DNA from: JAJDUF01 sp965238265
GTDB lineage: Bacteria > Chloroflexota > UBA11872 > UBA12225 > JAJDUF01
Assembly (NCBI GenBank): GCA_965238265.1
Contig: OZ250185.1
Coordinates: 4,216,001-4,280,000, forward strand
Reading direction: 5' to 3'
DNA: 64,000 bases
A program made the position numbers and the translations under genes. Positions 9,004 to 18,313 of this stretch are shown here, in pieces (position 1 is the first letter of the stretch; every line of letters begins with the position of its first letter). The notes under the pieces are model-generated. The model had not been told where the DNA came from and ran no database searches. It was given only the letters and a program-made list of their open reading frames with translations.

Positions 9004-9237
9004 TCAGGCCAGCGGCCCGATGGTGCCGCCGACGAGACCAAAGATAATCAGAACCCCTAACCAAAGGAGGAGCAAGACGACCAACGAGGCAATGGATCGG
9101 CGCGACAGCGCGCCGCGGTCCGGGGACACCAGGACCTTGCGGTAGCGCCAGGGATCGGCAATGCCTGGGGGGCTATTGCGCGGGCCACCGGCGTCAGCCG
9201 GCTCCTGCGTAGGCGTGGGCGCCGTAGATTCATCCAT
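9004..9237 (-). CDS. Small hypothetical membrane protein
   Basis: 77 aa. The first about 48 residues are polar and proline-rich (PTPTQEPADAGGPRNSPPG) and end in arginines (LSRRS). Residues about 49-72 form one strongly hydrophobic segment (IASLVVLLLLWLGVLIIFGLVG), so a single membrane-spanning protein with a cytosolic N-terminal tail is likely. It is transcribed opposite to groL and lgt. No known family is recognised. Coding status rests on the plausible membrane topology and lack of an overlapping gene; it could be spurious. Confidence 0.45.
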   Translation of the reverse strand: MDESTAPTPTQEPADAGGPRNSPPGIADPWRYRKVLVSPDRGALSRRSIASLVVLLLLWLGVLIIFGLVGGTIGPLA

Positions 9238-9648
9238 AGCGAGTGTCTTTCAGCGCCGACCCCCTCCGACGGATGCACGGGGCCGAGGCCTCGTCAGCGA
9301 TCAGTACCTCTGGGCTAAGAATAGAAGGGTAGCTGCCATCGTGTCAACCATAGCGGGCCATCGCTCCACTGGTCAGGCTCCGGCCCCCCTATGGTCCCCC
9401 CGCTTCGCAGGGGGACGGGCGCAGCATGCTGTGTCCCTACGGCTTGGCCCGTACCTACCCTTGTGAGGCCATCACTCCGGGGATAGGCCGCTGCACGCAC
9501 ATCCGGCTACTCCGGCGTGGTATGCTCCCTGGTGCGGAGGGTATTGCTCTGCTCGCCGTAGGTGCGCCCCGGCTCGCGCGGCTACGAGGTGACGGGCATA
9601 CTCCCTCGACGCGCCAACCCTCCAGCCACGACAGGGGAATAACCGAGA
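9238..9648. repeat. Gene-free stretch holding palindromic repeats upstream of lgt
   Basis: At about 9382-9475 there is a family B element (GGCCCCCCTATGGTCCCCCC...GCAGGGGGACG) continuing into GCGCAGCATGCTGTGTCCCT and CGGCTTGGCCCGTACCTACC. The same tail order recurs around 31385-31435 in reverse. No gene is supported in the remainder. Confidence 0.6.
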
Positions 9649-10536
9649 ATGCCACCTCCGCCAAGTGATGCACTGCTGCAGATCGGCCCGCTCGTGCTCC
9701 GTTGGTATCCCTTGCTGATTGCGCTGGGCATCTTCATCGCCATGCACCTCACGGGCCGCGAGCTGGAGCGCAAGGGCTACTCCTACGATCTGTCCAGCGC
9801 CATGGCGATCATCGTGGTGCCGCTCGCGATCATCGGAGCACGCATCTACCACGTGGCCACCGCATATAGCCACTACACCGACGATTGGGTGCGTGCCTTG
9901 CAGATTTGGCACGGCGGCATCGGGATGCCCGGCGCCATCGCTGGCGGTGCGCTGGGCCTCGTTATCGCCTCGCGCTACTATCGCCTGCCCTGGATAGTCA
10001 CCTTCGACGCTATCGCTCCGGGCCTGATCCTAGCCCAGGCTATCGGACGCTGGGGGAACTATTTCAACCAGGAGCTGTTCGGTGGCCCGACGATGCTCCC
10101 GTGGGGCCTGTACGTGGATGCTGCCTACCGGCCAGCAGAGTTTGCGAACGTAGAACAATTTCACCCCACGTTTCTGTACGAGTGCTTGTGGAACGTGGCC
10201 CTGTTCGCGTTGCTCTGGTACCTGCGGCCGCTCGACCGCTGGTGGCCGCGCGGGACGGCTACGCTGATCTACCTGTCGGGCTACGGCCTGGTGCGCTTCT
10301 GGCTTGAAACGGTGCGCGTTGATCCGGCGCTGATGGTGGGGCCGATCCAGCTCGGCGAGGCCGTCTTAGGCCCCTGGCGGCACAACTTCCTGCTCGGTGG
10401 GCTGGCATTTCTGGTCTTTGGCGCCTGGCTGGCCTATCGTCTGTACACGACGTGGCGCGAGCGCGGCCCGCCGCCGCTGCCGCCGCTCTTTGCCGCGACA
10501 ACGCCGGCCAGCGGGACGCGAGAGCAGCCAGGCTGA
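9649..10536 (+). CDS. lgt: Phosphatidylglycerol-prolipoprotein diacylglyceryl transferase
   Basis: 295 aa integral membrane enzyme that transfers a diacylglyceryl group from phosphatidylglycerol to the lipobox cysteine of prolipoproteins, the first step of lipoprotein maturation. The PROSITE-type signature is clear: IGRWGNYFNQELFGGPT (about residues 136-152) with the essential Arg. Upstream is HGGIGMPGAIAGG (about 87-99) with the catalytic-region His, and GLVRFWLE near the end supplies the second conserved Arg. Several hydrophobic segments span the length, as expected for seven TM helices. The stop is 12 bases before the next gene (GNAT), so co-transcription is likely. Lipoprotein-type binding proteins in this window are potential substrates. 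Confidence 0.95.
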   Translation: MPPPPSDALLQIGPLVLRWYPLLIALGIFIAMHLTGRELERKGYSYDLSSAMAIIVVPLAIIGARIYHVATAYSHYTDDWVRALQIWHGGIGMPGAIAGGALGLVIASRYYRLPWIVTFDAIAPGLILAQAIGRWGNYFNQELFGGPTMLPWGLYVDAAYRPAEFANVEQFHPTFLYECLWNVALFALLWYLRPLDRWWPRGTATLIYLSGYGLVRFWLETVRVDPALMVGPIQLGEAVLGPWRHNFLLGGLAFLVFGAWLAYRLYTTWRERGPPPLPPLFAATTPASGTREQPG

Positions 10537-10548
10537 GAGAATACGAAG

Positions 10549-11052
10549 ATGGCAGTAGCGACGGAAAATCCGCTCCAGGTGCGGGTTGCTCGCTACGAGT
10601 GGGGCGACTCCGAGGCCGTGACCGCAGTGCGCTGCTCGGTCGGCTGGTCGACCGACACGGTTCCCGACCAGTTCCGCCGCGTTGCCGAAGGGAAGCGGCT
10701 AGTCTTGGTTGCCGAGTACGACGGCTATGCGGTCGGCACGGTGACCCTGGAGTGGACTAGCACCCACCTTCGTGCCGTCGGTGGCCAGCGCTCGGCTCAT
10801 ATCAGTAACCTCGTGGTCCGTCCGGCGCATCAGCGCCAGGGCATCGGTCGGGCGCTGGTGGAGGTGGCCGAAGATGCGGCACACTCGCGCGGGTACAGTG
10901 TCGTCACCATCGGCGTTGACCAACCCAACCGCTACGCCCGGCGGTTGTACGAGCGCTGGGGCTATCAATGGCTGAAGGACACCCGCCAGCATTGGGGGAT
11001 CGTCCATATCCTTGCTCGCCGCCTGCCGCTGCTCGTTGATGTGCGCTGGTGA
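10549..11052 (+). CDS. GNAT family N-acetyltransferase
   Basis: 167 aa single-domain acetyltransferase. The core is visible: HISNLVVRPAHQRQGIGRAL (residues about 84-103), with the acetyl-CoA pyrophosphate loop QRQGIG, then the beta5 and helix region ARRLYERWGY (about 126-135), typical of the family's C-terminal motif. The acceptor substrate cannot be read from sequence. It follows lgt by 12 bases and may share its mRNA. The start ATG is preceded by a modest purine-rich stretch (GAGAATACGAAG). Confidence 0.88.
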   Translation: MAVATENPLQVRVARYEWGDSEAVTAVRCSVGWSTDTVPDQFRRVAEGKRLVLVAEYDGYAVGTVTLEWTSTHLRAVGGQRSAHISNLVVRPAHQRQGIGRALVEVAEDAAHSRGYSVVTIGVDQPNRYARRLYERWGYQWLKDTRQHWGIVHILARRLPLLVDVRW

Positions 11053-11059
11053 GGCCGGC

Positions 11060-11098
11060 GCCGTCCCCCTGCACAGCGGGGGGGCCATAGGGGGGCCA
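11060..11098. repeat. Family B palindromic repeat, reverse orientation
   Basis: GCCGTCCCCCTGCACAGCGG followed by GGGGGCCATAGGGGGGCC, the reverse of the element near 9384 and 13459, between the GNAT and LLM genes. Confidence 0.65.
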
Positions 11099-11125
11099 CT
11101 ACACTCTTGGGAGGAGTAGTTGAAG

Positions 11126-12019
11126 ATGCAGCTTGGCGTTGTCTTTCCGCAAACTGAGATCGGCGCCGATCCGGGCGCTGTCCGCGCCTATACGCAAGCG
11201 GTCGAGGACCTCGGTTTCGAGCACCTGCTTGTGTTCGATCATGTGCTCGGCGCGTACCCGGAGGGCCGTCGCCCGGACTGGCGCGGCGCGTACTCCCACC
11301 AGGATATGTTCCACGAGCCGTTCGTGCTCTTCGGCTACCTCGCGGCGATCACGACACGCCTCGAACTCGTGACCGGTATTATCATCCTCCCCCAGCGCCA
11401 GACGGCGCTCGTCGCAAAGCAAGCCGCCGAGGTGGATGTGTTGACGGGTGGCAGACTACGCTTGGGCATTGGTATCGGCTGGAACGACGTGGAGTACGAG
11501 GCGCTAAACGAGAACTTCCACAACCGCGGCCGCCGCTGCGAGGAGCAGATCGCCGTGCTACGAGCGCTCTGGACACAAGAGCTAGTGACCTACGAGGGTC
11601 GCTGGCACACGATAAGCAAGGCGGGGATCAACCCCTTACCCGTACAACGGCCCATCCCGATCTGGTTTGGCGGCGGCGCAGAACCGGTGCTTCGCCGTCT
11701 CGCTCGGCTTGGGGACGGTTGGTTTCCCCAACTGCGGCCGGATGATACCGGGCGAGCGACCGTCGCGCGGCTCCGGGCATTAGCCCGTGCAGCCGGCCGC
11801 GATCCCGGCGAGATCGGCATTGAGCCGCGGCTGTCCATCGCGCAGGGCAGCGAGGACTCGTGGCGTGCCGAGCTTGCCGCCTGGCAAGACATCGGCATTA
11901 CACATCTGAGCCTGAACACGATGGGTGGCGGCTTGCGCTCGGTGGACGAGCACCTCGCCGCACTCCGCCGCGGCAAAGCGGCGCTGGAGGACCTGGTTAC
12001 TGGCACTGGCTCGCCCTAG
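11126..12019 (+). CDS. LLM class (luciferase-like) oxidoreductase, probably F420-dependent
   Basis: 297 aa from the ATG at 11126. An in-frame TTG at 11120 also exists but is too close to the GGGAGGAG ribosome-binding site. The TIM-barrel bacterial luciferase family is evident from FEHLLVFDHV (residues about 35-45), the strand TRLELVTGIIILPQRQTALVAKQAAEVD (about 80-107) and LRLGIGIGWNDVEY (about 114-127). IPIWFGG (about 183-189) and a C-terminal IGITHLSLN strand follow. Such proteins use F420 or flavin to oxidise or oxygenate varied substrates; the TIGR03619-like F420 group is the best match by eye. No pathway partner is adjacent. Confidence 0.85.
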   Translation: MQLGVVFPQTEIGADPGAVRAYTQAVEDLGFEHLLVFDHVLGAYPEGRRPDWRGAYSHQDMFHEPFVLFGYLAAITTRLELVTGIIILPQRQTALVAKQAAEVDVLTGGRLRLGIGIGWNDVEYEALNENFHNRGRRCEEQIAVLRALWTQELVTYEGRWHTISKAGINPLPVQRPIPIWFGGGAEPVLRRLARLGDGWFPQLRPDDTGRATVARLRALARAAGRDPGEIGIEPRLSIAQGSEDSWRAELAAWQDIGITHLSLNTMGGGLRSVDEHLAALRRGKAALEDLVTGTGSP

Positions 12020-12050
12020 CCCTCCCCCGCGCTAACGCACAAGGGGAGGG

Positions 12051-12076
12051 TGGATTCCCGCTTGCGCGGGAATGAC
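12051..12076. repeat. Palindromic repeat, family A
   Basis: ATTCCCG-CTTGCG-CGGGAAT at 12054-12073 with the flanking TGG and GACG characteristic of the family. The preceding bases (CCTCCCCCGC...AAGGGGAGGG) form a second inverted repeat. Confidence 0.7.
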
Positions 12077-12141
12077 GATGGTGAGGGGCACTATTACTGC
12101 AAATATAGTTGACATAAGTAAGGGCATGCGGAGGGCGAGAT

Positions 12142-13335
12142 TTGGACTCGGCAAACGGCAGCGGCAGCGCACACCAGGGCAACGGGACGGCGACGGCAGC
12201 CCCGCCGGTGGTGGCCGTGGTGCGGACGCGCCCGGAAGCAGCGCTCGACGACATTGATCGCCTGATCGAGCTGGCGGGTGTCGAGCGCTCCTTGCAGCCG
12301 AGCCTGACAACCATCCTCAAGGACAACATCTCCTGGCACTTTCCGTTTCCGGGCGCGAATACGACCCCGTGGCAGCTTGAGGGAACCATCCGGGCGCTGC
12401 GCGCCCGGGGCTACGACCATCAGGTCTGTGTGCAGAACCGGACCGTCGTTACCGACGCCTTCAAGGGCGAGGACCTCAACGGTTACGTCCCCATTTTCGA
12501 GCACTACGGTATCCCGGTGCGCTACAACTTCAAGGATGAAGACATGCGCTGGGTGCGCTATGAGCCGCGCGCTCTGATGCGTGTGCTCCACGACATCTAC
12601 CCGGAGGGCATCTTCGTGCCCGACTACTTCATCGGAAAGAACATCGTCCACCTCCCTACGGTCAAGTGCCATATCTACACCACCACCACCGGAGCGATGA
12701 AAAACGCCTTCGGTGGTCTCCTGAATACGAAGCGCCACTACACGCATAGCTGGATTCACGAAACGCTGGTAGACCTGCTCGCTATCCAGCAGGAGATTCA
12801 CCCCGGTATCTTTGCCGTGATGGATGGAACGACCGCCGGGGATGGGCCTGGCCCGCGGACGATGCGCCCCCGGCAGAAGGACCTGCTGCTGGCATCGGCG
12901 GATCAGGTGGCGATAGACGCCGTGGCGGCAAAGCTGATGGGCTTTGATCCGCTGTCCATTCCCTACATCCGCCTAGCGCACGAGCAAGGCTTGGGCTGTG
13001 GAGACGTGCGGCGCATTGTGCTCGTCGGGGATGACGTGAGCGCGGACCTGGAGCGCGGCTGGGGGTTCACCGTAGGCGATAATGCGGCGAGTATGATCGG
13101 TGATCTGCTGTGGTTCAGCCCTCTGAAAGCACTCCAGCGCTTCTTTTTCCGCACCCCGCTGGTGCATCTGTTCATCATGGGATCAGAGGTATACCACGAC
13201 TATTATCGTTGGCCGGCACGCGACCGGGCCGTTTTCGAGGCGTGGCGGCGCGATTCACCCTGGGGAGCGCTGTTTACACGCTACCAACAGCAGGGCCATC
13301 TCGCCGACACGGAGCGGGTCCCGGCGGGCGTGTGA
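12142..13335 (+). CDS. DUF362 domain-containing protein
   Basis: 397 aa. The pattern YFIGKNIVHLPTVKCHIYTT...TGAMKNAFGGLLNTKRHYTHSW (about residues 162-208) is the DUF362 core, in which related proteins have a conserved KxH...KN segment. LMGFDPLSIPYIRLAHEQGLG (about 270-290) is the usual C-terminal feature. DUF362 proteins are often found with ferredoxin domains, but here no Cys cluster is seen and the function is unknown. The start is a TTG at 12142 with GGAGG 9 bases upstream; no closer ATG fits. The first about 20 residues are low-complexity (G/S/N/A). No operon partner. Confidence 0.8.
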   Translation: MDSANGSGSAHQGNGTATAAPPVVAVVRTRPEAALDDIDRLIELAGVERSLQPSLTTILKDNISWHFPFPGANTTPWQLEGTIRALRARGYDHQVCVQNRTVVTDAFKGEDLNGYVPIFEHYGIPVRYNFKDEDMRWVRYEPRALMRVLHDIYPEGIFVPDYFIGKNIVHLPTVKCHIYTTTTGAMKNAFGGLLNTKRHYTHSWIHETLVDLLAIQQEIHPGIFAVMDGTTAGDGPGPRTMRPRQKDLLLASADQVAIDAVAAKLMGFDPLSIPYIRLAHEQGLGCGDVRRIVLVGDDVSADLERGWGFTVGDNAASMIGDLLWFSPLKALQRFFFRTPLVHLFIMGSEVYHDYYRWPARDRAVFEAWRRDSPWGALFTRYQQQGHLADTERVPAGV

Positions 13336-13389
13336 GCCGGGGGATGATCCGGGTTAGGGCATGTCTGCAAAGTACCAGCCGGCAGAGGG

Positions 13390-13512
13390 CAAGTTCTCTC
13401 CCCTGTGCGTCAGCACGGGGGAGAGTGAGGGAGGGGGCCAGGCCGGGGAACGGCCCCCCTATGGCCCCCCCGCTCCGCAGGGGGACGTGGATTCCCGCGT
13501 TCGCGGGAATGA
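13390..13512. repeat. Cluster of palindromic repeats (families C, B and A in tandem)
   Basis: In order: TCTCCCCTGTGCGTCAGCAC...GGGGGAGAGTGAGGGAGGGGGC (family C), GGCCCCCCTATGGCCCCCCC...GCAGGGGGACG (family B), then ATTCCCGCGT-TCGCGGGAAT (13491-13510, family A). The same C element recurs near 61912-61965 next to B. Confidence 0.75.
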
Positions 13513-13550
13513 CGTCCTAGACCATTTGCGAACGCGAGTGACTACTGGCT

Positions 13551-15959
13551 ATGCGACGATGGCGCCCTGATCCAGTCATCGTCCTCCTGACCCTGATCGC
13601 CCTCGCGCTGCGGCTGTGGAACCTGCCGGGTCTCGGCGACCTGGAGTTCGACGAGATCGTCAGTACACGCTATGCCGTCTTGTCGCCGACTGCCCTCATC
13701 GCCAAGGTCGCGCAAGCGCCGTTCGAGCACCCGCCTCTGTTTTATCTGGTACTCGGCGCTTGGCAAAGCCTGTTCCGCGACCTGGTAGACGTTCGCACTG
13801 CCGAAGCGCTGACGCGCGCCTTCTCGGCGCTCGTCGGCACGCTGCTGGTCCCGCTCGTCGCTGCGCTGGCCCGGCGTACCGGTGGACAGTCGGTCGGACG
13901 CTACGCTGCGCTCCTCGCTGCCGGCACGCCGCTGCTGGTGTTCTACGGGCGGGAAGTACGGATGTATGCCCCGCTCACGACGCTCGTCGCGCTGAACCTC
14001 TGGCTCTGGTGGCGTGCCCTGGAGCGACCATCCGTTGCGCGCTGGGCGCTATTCGTCCTGGTGAGCTGGCTGGCGCTGTATACCCACTTGCTGGCGCTCG
14101 CCGTCCCGCTGGCATTGGCAGTGTGGCTGCTACTTGCTCGCTGGCGCGGGGTCATACTCCCGTGGCGCACGGCTGCCCTCGGCTGCCTCCTCGCGCTGCT
14201 TGGGCCGTTGCCCTGGGCACTGGCGGCGCCGGGAGTAGTGGCCAGCCTGCCAGCCGCCTCTGCCGCGCACCTGACCGGGGCTGCGGTCCTGGACGCTGCG
14301 CGCACGGCAGCGCTGGCGCTCGCCGTTGGCCCCGTTGCCGCTTGGACCTGGGGCATCGCCATTACCGCCGTCTGGCTGGCGCTCGTGGTACTGGGGCTGC
14401 GGTCACAGCCGGCGGACCGTCCCGGCGCAGTGGCCCTACTTGCAATCGGGCTGACCATCACGCTGCTCGGCGCCGGGGCAGTGCTAGTCATTGACAAGCC
14501 CTTCAGTCCCCGTTACGTGCTGAATGCACTGCCCTTTGCCGTGCTGCTGGCAGCGCGAGGGATGACGCTGTTGCAACGGCAGTGGGGACGGCGCGGCGCG
14601 GCGCTGGGGATTGTCCCCCTCGGCGTCGGCTTGGTCGCCTTCGGCGCCACGTACTACACCGGCTACACCCGTGCCGACTACAGTGCGATCACCACACACA
14701 TTGCGGCGCTGGAACGCCACGGCGACGTGGTGCTGCTCACGGGGCCGTGGCAGGCCTGGTACTTCGACCACTACTTCCGTGGGAAGCTGTTTCACCACGT
14801 GCTGCCGACGACGGCCCCGCCGGCAGTGGATCAGGAGACTGTCGAGGCCATCCTCCCGGACCTCGCCTCGTCACACAAGCGGATCTGGCTCGTCCTGGCG
14901 GGGCTGGCTCAGAGCGATCCGCAGCGGCTCGTCGAGCGCTGGCTGCTGACCCATGCGTGGCAGGGGACCCGGCAGGCCTTCGACACTGGCGAGCTGAGTG
15001 TCTTCAAGCTCCATCCCCACCAGCTGGAGGCGTCGCTACGGCCGGCTCAGTTCGGTGCTACCATCGAGCTAACGGGTGGCCTGATGGAAGTACACGAGAT
15101 CGTCAGCGGCGACGTGGCGCCGTTCATCCTCCGGTTTCGCGCCCGGCAGCAACTGGACCGCGACTACCGCGCGTCGTTGCGCTTGGTCGGCTGGGGCGGC
15201 CAGCGGCTAGCCAAGGACTTCGATCTCCGCACGGCTCCGCTGGCCGGAGAGCCGACGAGCCGTTGGGCACCCAACCAAGAGGTCGAGGTTCGCCAGGGTA
15301 TTTGGCTGCCCGTTGGCCTCGCGCCGGGAACGTATGAGGTGCAGCTTGTCATCTACGACGGGGCCAGTTTGCAGCCCCTCGCTCCATCCTGGCCCGGCGA
15401 CCCTGATTCGGGGGCGGCTGTCATTGGACTGCTCGATGTCACGATGCCGCTGATGCCCCGTTCGCTAGAGCCGGCTACCGCCTTGCAGCCCGTGCCGGCG
15501 ACCATCACCGACGACTGGGACCATTTCTTGCTGGAAGGTATACGCACCCTCACCCCGGGGCCGTTTGCACCCGGCGACGTGCTGACGCTCGAAGTAGCGT
15601 GGCGTGCCGAGCGCTCCTACCGCGGCGATCACTTCGTGGAGTGGACGCTGGTGGATCGGAGCGGGGAGCAAGTCGGGCGCTGGGAACGACGTCCGCTGGC
15701 TTGGACGGTACCGACCGGGGCCTGGCGCTCCGCTGATCCGATCTTCGACCGTCACACGCTGCGCCTGCCGGCAGCATTGTCCCCGGGCACGTACCACCTC
15801 CGGCTACGCCTGCGGCTCGATGGTGGTGGAGCGCTCCCGGTCCTTGGTGCTCCTGATGACTGGGTGCCGGTACTCTCCCTCGACGTGTTGCCGCCGCACG
15901 TGCGGCGGCGCCACTGGCTACGCGACCTCGTTGCGCCCCTGCGAGCCACGTTCCGCTGA
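13551..15959 (+). CDS. GT-C type membrane glycosyltransferase (family 39-like) with C-terminal beta domain
   Basis: 802 aa. The first about 400 residues are a multi-pass membrane region. Near the N-terminus, LEFDEIVST (about 32-40) carries the acidic motif expected in the first extracytoplasmic loop of GT-C enzymes such as PMT/ArnT, and PFEHPPLFYLVL (about 63-74) is the common PPL(F/Y) element. These enzymes use polyprenyl-phosphate-linked sugars outside the membrane. After the last helix (about residue 390), roughly 400 soluble residues follow, including two beta-rich repeats (SLRPAQFGATIELTGG and ATALQPVPATITDDWDHFLL regions), probably extracytoplasmic. Acceptor unknown. Start ATG at 13551 inside a polar stretch without a strong ribosome-binding site. 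Confidence 0.8.
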   Translation: MRRWRPDPVIVLLTLIALALRLWNLPGLGDLEFDEIVSTRYAVLSPTALIAKVAQAPFEHPPLFYLVLGAWQSLFRDLVDVRTAEALTRAFSALVGTLLVPLVAALARRTGGQSVGRYAALLAAGTPLLVFYGREVRMYAPLTTLVALNLWLWWRALERPSVARWALFVLVSWLALYTHLLALAVPLALAVWLLLARWRGVILPWRTAALGCLLALLGPLPWALAAPGVVASLPAASAAHLTGAAVLDAARTAALALAVGPVAAWTWGIAITAVWLALVVLGLRSQPADRPGAVALLAIGLTITLLGAGAVLVIDKPFSPRYVLNALPFAVLLAARGMTLLQRQWGRRGAALGIVPLGVGLVAFGATYYTGYTRADYSAITTHIAALERHGDVVLLTGPWQAWYFDHYFRGKLFHHVLPTTAPPAVDQETVEAILPDLASSHKRIWLVLAGLAQSDPQRLVERWLLTHAWQGTRQAFDTGELSVFKLHPHQLEASLRPAQFGATIELTGGLMEVHEIVSGDVAPFILRFRARQQLDRDYRASLRLVGWGGQRLAKDFDLRTAPLAGEPTSRWAPNQEVEVRQGIWLPVGLAPGTYEVQLVIYDGASLQPLAPSWPGDPDSGAAVIGLLDVTMPLMPRSLEPATALQPVPATITDDWDHFLLEGIRTLTPGPFAPGDVLTLEVAWRAERSYRGDHFVEWTLVDRSGEQVGRWERRPLAWTVPTGAWRSADPIFDRHTLRLPAALSPGTYHLRLRLRLDGGGALPVLGAPDDWVPVLSLDVLPPHVRRRHWLRDLVAPLRATFR

Positions 15960-15996
15960 GGGGCTAACCGGTGGTGCGTTGGGCCGTGCGCGGCTG

Positions 15997-16299
15997 CTAT
16001 GGATGCGAGTCTGATGGGACAGTGGTGGGTACGCGAGCGTCCGTGGCGATGGCGGCCAATCCTGCCTGCAAATCCTGCCGCAACTCGGCTTCAGAGATGT
16101 CGCCGTTACGCAATTCGGCCAAGCTGAGGGTGATCGTCCCTAGCAACTGAGTTGCTGGCGCGGAAGGAGGCAGGGTTGGCAGTATGCTGACGTGCTGGAG
16201 TGCCGCGTCTTCGAGGGTGCCGAGGTCAATCTTGCCATGCAGATAGCGTCTCGTTGCTAACAGCACTGCCTCGGTGAGGTAACTCGTGTCTGTGTCCAT
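15997..16299 (-). CDS. Small hypothetical protein (100 aa), paralogue of 18314-18616
   Basis: 100 aa, identical in length to the gene at 18314-18616 on the same strand. Shared features are RxYLxxxIDLxxLED near residues 18-32, LPPxA near 43-47, QLLGxIxLSLAELxNGDIxExELRQDL at about 51-77. Acidic and helical, with no signal peptide and no membrane segment; probably cytosolic. The two copies flank the GT87 gene. No known family is recognised. A third, partial relative of the 3' end is visible near 18974-19010. The function is unknown; the small helical build would suit an accessory or antitoxin-like protein, but that is a guess. Confidence 0.7.
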   Translation of the reverse strand: MDTDTSYLTEAVLLATRRYLHGKIDLGTLEDAALQHVSILPTLPPSAPATQLLGTITLSLAELRNGDISEAELRQDLQAGLAAIATDARVPTTVPSDSHP

Positions 16300-16341
16300 A
16301 ACTGACCCTTCTTGGCCACGCCCGCGCCAGGGTTAAGAGGG

Positions 16342-18183
16342 CTAGTTCAGATTAGATTCTTGGTGCGGCGTGCCGAGGCGGTCTCGATGACGATTATAGA
16401 GCCAGAGCACGAGCGCCAACGTAGCCACCAACGCCGGTGGGCCGAGGTTATTCACCGAACCGATCAGTGGAAAGTCGTTCCACCATTTTGCCGTGCGAGC
16501 CGCTAGTAACTCGGCATCAATACAGAGCGTGGCGAAAGCAAACGCACCGAGGGCCAGGATCGGGGCGTGTGCCGGTCGAGGCAACGCGGCGCGGACTGCC
16601 GGGTGGAGGAGAGCGGTCAATCCGACGAGCGCGGTGGTCGCGTAGTGGAGCCAGGTCAGCGGCGATAGGGTGAGCGAGAGTGCCAGGGCTAACCCGAACT
16701 CCAGCGTCTTGCCGATACGGTCACTGTCCGGTCGGTCGCGCTGCACGAGGCGCAGTAGCAACCACGCGCCACCAACCAAGGCCACGTAGTTGAGTGCCTG
16801 GGCTAGGGGCAAGTACGGCAGGGGCGCTGGCGAAGCGTAGGCGTGGGCAGTGAGGAAGAGGCGCGCGTGAAGCGAAGGCAAGCCGATGCTGGTAAAGAGC
16901 GCGGCCCCGCGCAGGAGTAACAGCGCTTGTTCCGTCAGCCATACGCGCCACGGCTCGATCCCGCCTATTGCAGCGGACACCACAATCGTACCCAAGCCGA
17001 CTACGCCAATGGCGATCAGGATTCGTAGCGAGCGACGGACCAGGAAGTAGGCCAGCAGCCAGATCGTCGTTGGCTTGAGCGTCAGCGCCGCGGCGATGGC
17101 GGCGGCCAGCGGCCACGTGTGACCGGCGAGAAACCAACGCAGCCCCAGCACTACCAGGAGGAGAATGAAGCCGTTCGGTTGGCCCAGCCAAATGGCCTCC
17201 CGCCAGGGCACAAAGAGCGAGACGAGGAACAGGAGCACAAGACCGAGTTCCAGTGGCCGCAGCCCTGGCGCGTGGCGACGGAACAGGAGCACGGCGGCCG
17301 CGAGGAAGGCTGCGTAGTGGGCGAAGAAGTGGACATAGAGGCCAACCTGGGCAGGTAGCAAGGTCCAAGGCCCCCAGAACAGCACAAACGTTGACGGCGG
17401 CACGTTGATCCGCTGCCAGACGGGACGCCCCAGGTCGTAAGGCAAGCGATCCTCGTGCAGCATGATCGAGGCGGCGCGGCGATGGCTCAGAAACTCGCCC
17501 TGCGTCATGCTGAACTGATCCAGAATGCCCCAGTTGAACAGGACCGTCAGGCCGGCGGCCAGCACAATGGCTGCCCACACCGGGGGCAAGCGGAATGGTT
17601 GCGACACGCTCTCCTTTGGAGCCGGCACGTCTGGAACCGACACGGCGCCGGGACGACCCGCCAGCATGACCCCGACCAGTACGCCGGCCTCTAGCAGCAC
17701 GCACCACGCCAGCAGGTAGAGACCGAAGTCCTTGGCCGTGTGCGCCGTGAAGAGGAGGTCGTGCGCCGTGCGCCCGGACTGGATGATCGAGAGCACCACG
17801 GGGACGCACGCCAAGCAAGGAAACCATGGGAGCGAGGCGATCTGGAGCGCTGCCCGACGACTGACGCGCGGCCCCCGTGTCTCCACGAGCGTCGCCGCGG
17901 CCAGGAGGCTCCCCACCCCGACGGCCCAGGTGAGGGCCGCCAGGCCGGGGAGCGCGATGAGCCGCCAGGCCCGCGCGGCATCACCGAGCGGTCCAGCCGC
18001 GCCCCACCAACCGAGGACCACGCCAGCCGTAGCGATACCGAGCAGGGCGGCTGCTAACTCGGGCGAGGCCCCCCGGTCTCGTGCATGCCGGCTCCAGTCA
18101 CGAAGCTGCGACCACCGCGAGGGAGCGCCGTCTTGAGGAAGGGGTACTGGAACCGCAGGAGGGGAGGAAGTTACCTGCTCCAT
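16342..18183 (-). CDS. GT87-type (DUF2029) membrane glycosyltransferase
   Basis: 613 aa from the ATG at 18183; an upstream start at 18225 is possible but adds a poorly fitting Arg/Cys-rich stretch. Multi-pass membrane protein. Features of GT87 mannosyl/arabinofuranosyl-type transferases are visible: an acidic pair in the long first loop (ASIMLHEDRLPYDL), a W-x-P-P-STFVLFWGPW segment, IWLGQPNGFILLLVVLGLRW (the typical GQxNxxLLxLxxL motif) and ALTLKPTTIWLLAYFLVRR. It probably adds a sugar from a polyprenyl donor to a cell-envelope glycan. It lies between the two 100-aa paralogues on the same strand (16299/16342 and 18183/18314), suggesting an evolutionary unit. Confidence 0.8.
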   Translation of the reverse strand: MEQVTSSPPAVPVPLPQDGAPSRWSQLRDWSRHARDRGASPELAAALLGIATAGVVLGWWGAAGPLGDAARAWRLIALPGLAALTWAVGVGSLLAAATLVETRGPRVSRRAALQIASLPWFPCLACVPVVLSIIQSGRTAHDLLFTAHTAKDFGLYLLAWCVLLEAGVLVGVMLAGRPGAVSVPDVPAPKESVSQPFRLPPVWAAIVLAAGLTVLFNWGILDQFSMTQGEFLSHRRAASIMLHEDRLPYDLGRPVWQRINVPPSTFVLFWGPWTLLPAQVGLYVHFFAHYAAFLAAAVLLFRRHAPGLRPLELGLVLLFLVSLFVPWREAIWLGQPNGFILLLVVLGLRWFLAGHTWPLAAAIAAALTLKPTTIWLLAYFLVRRSLRILIAIGVVGLGTIVVSAAIGGIEPWRVWLTEQALLLLRGAALFTSIGLPSLHARLFLTAHAYASPAPLPYLPLAQALNYVALVGGAWLLLRLVQRDRPDSDRIGKTLEFGLALALSLTLSPLTWLHYATTALVGLTALLHPAVRAALPRPAHAPILALGAFAFATLCIDAELLAARTAKWWNDFPLIGSVNNLGPPALVATLALVLWLYNRHRDRLGTPHQESNLN

Positions 18184-18313
18184 CGGCTCGGAGTATAGCA
18201 CCAGGCAGCGGCAGCGTTGCCGCACTGCTTGCGGCCGGACAAGAGTCTCACGAAGCTAGGCGTCGCCGCCAGGTTGGTGACACCGAGGCCGGAGAAGCCC
18301 TCCGCGGAGGCTC

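Noticed and set aside
13616..14494. 292-codon alternative frame inside the first glycosyltransferase gene
   Set aside because: Gly/Arg-rich shadow; the other frame gives TM helices and GT-C motifs.
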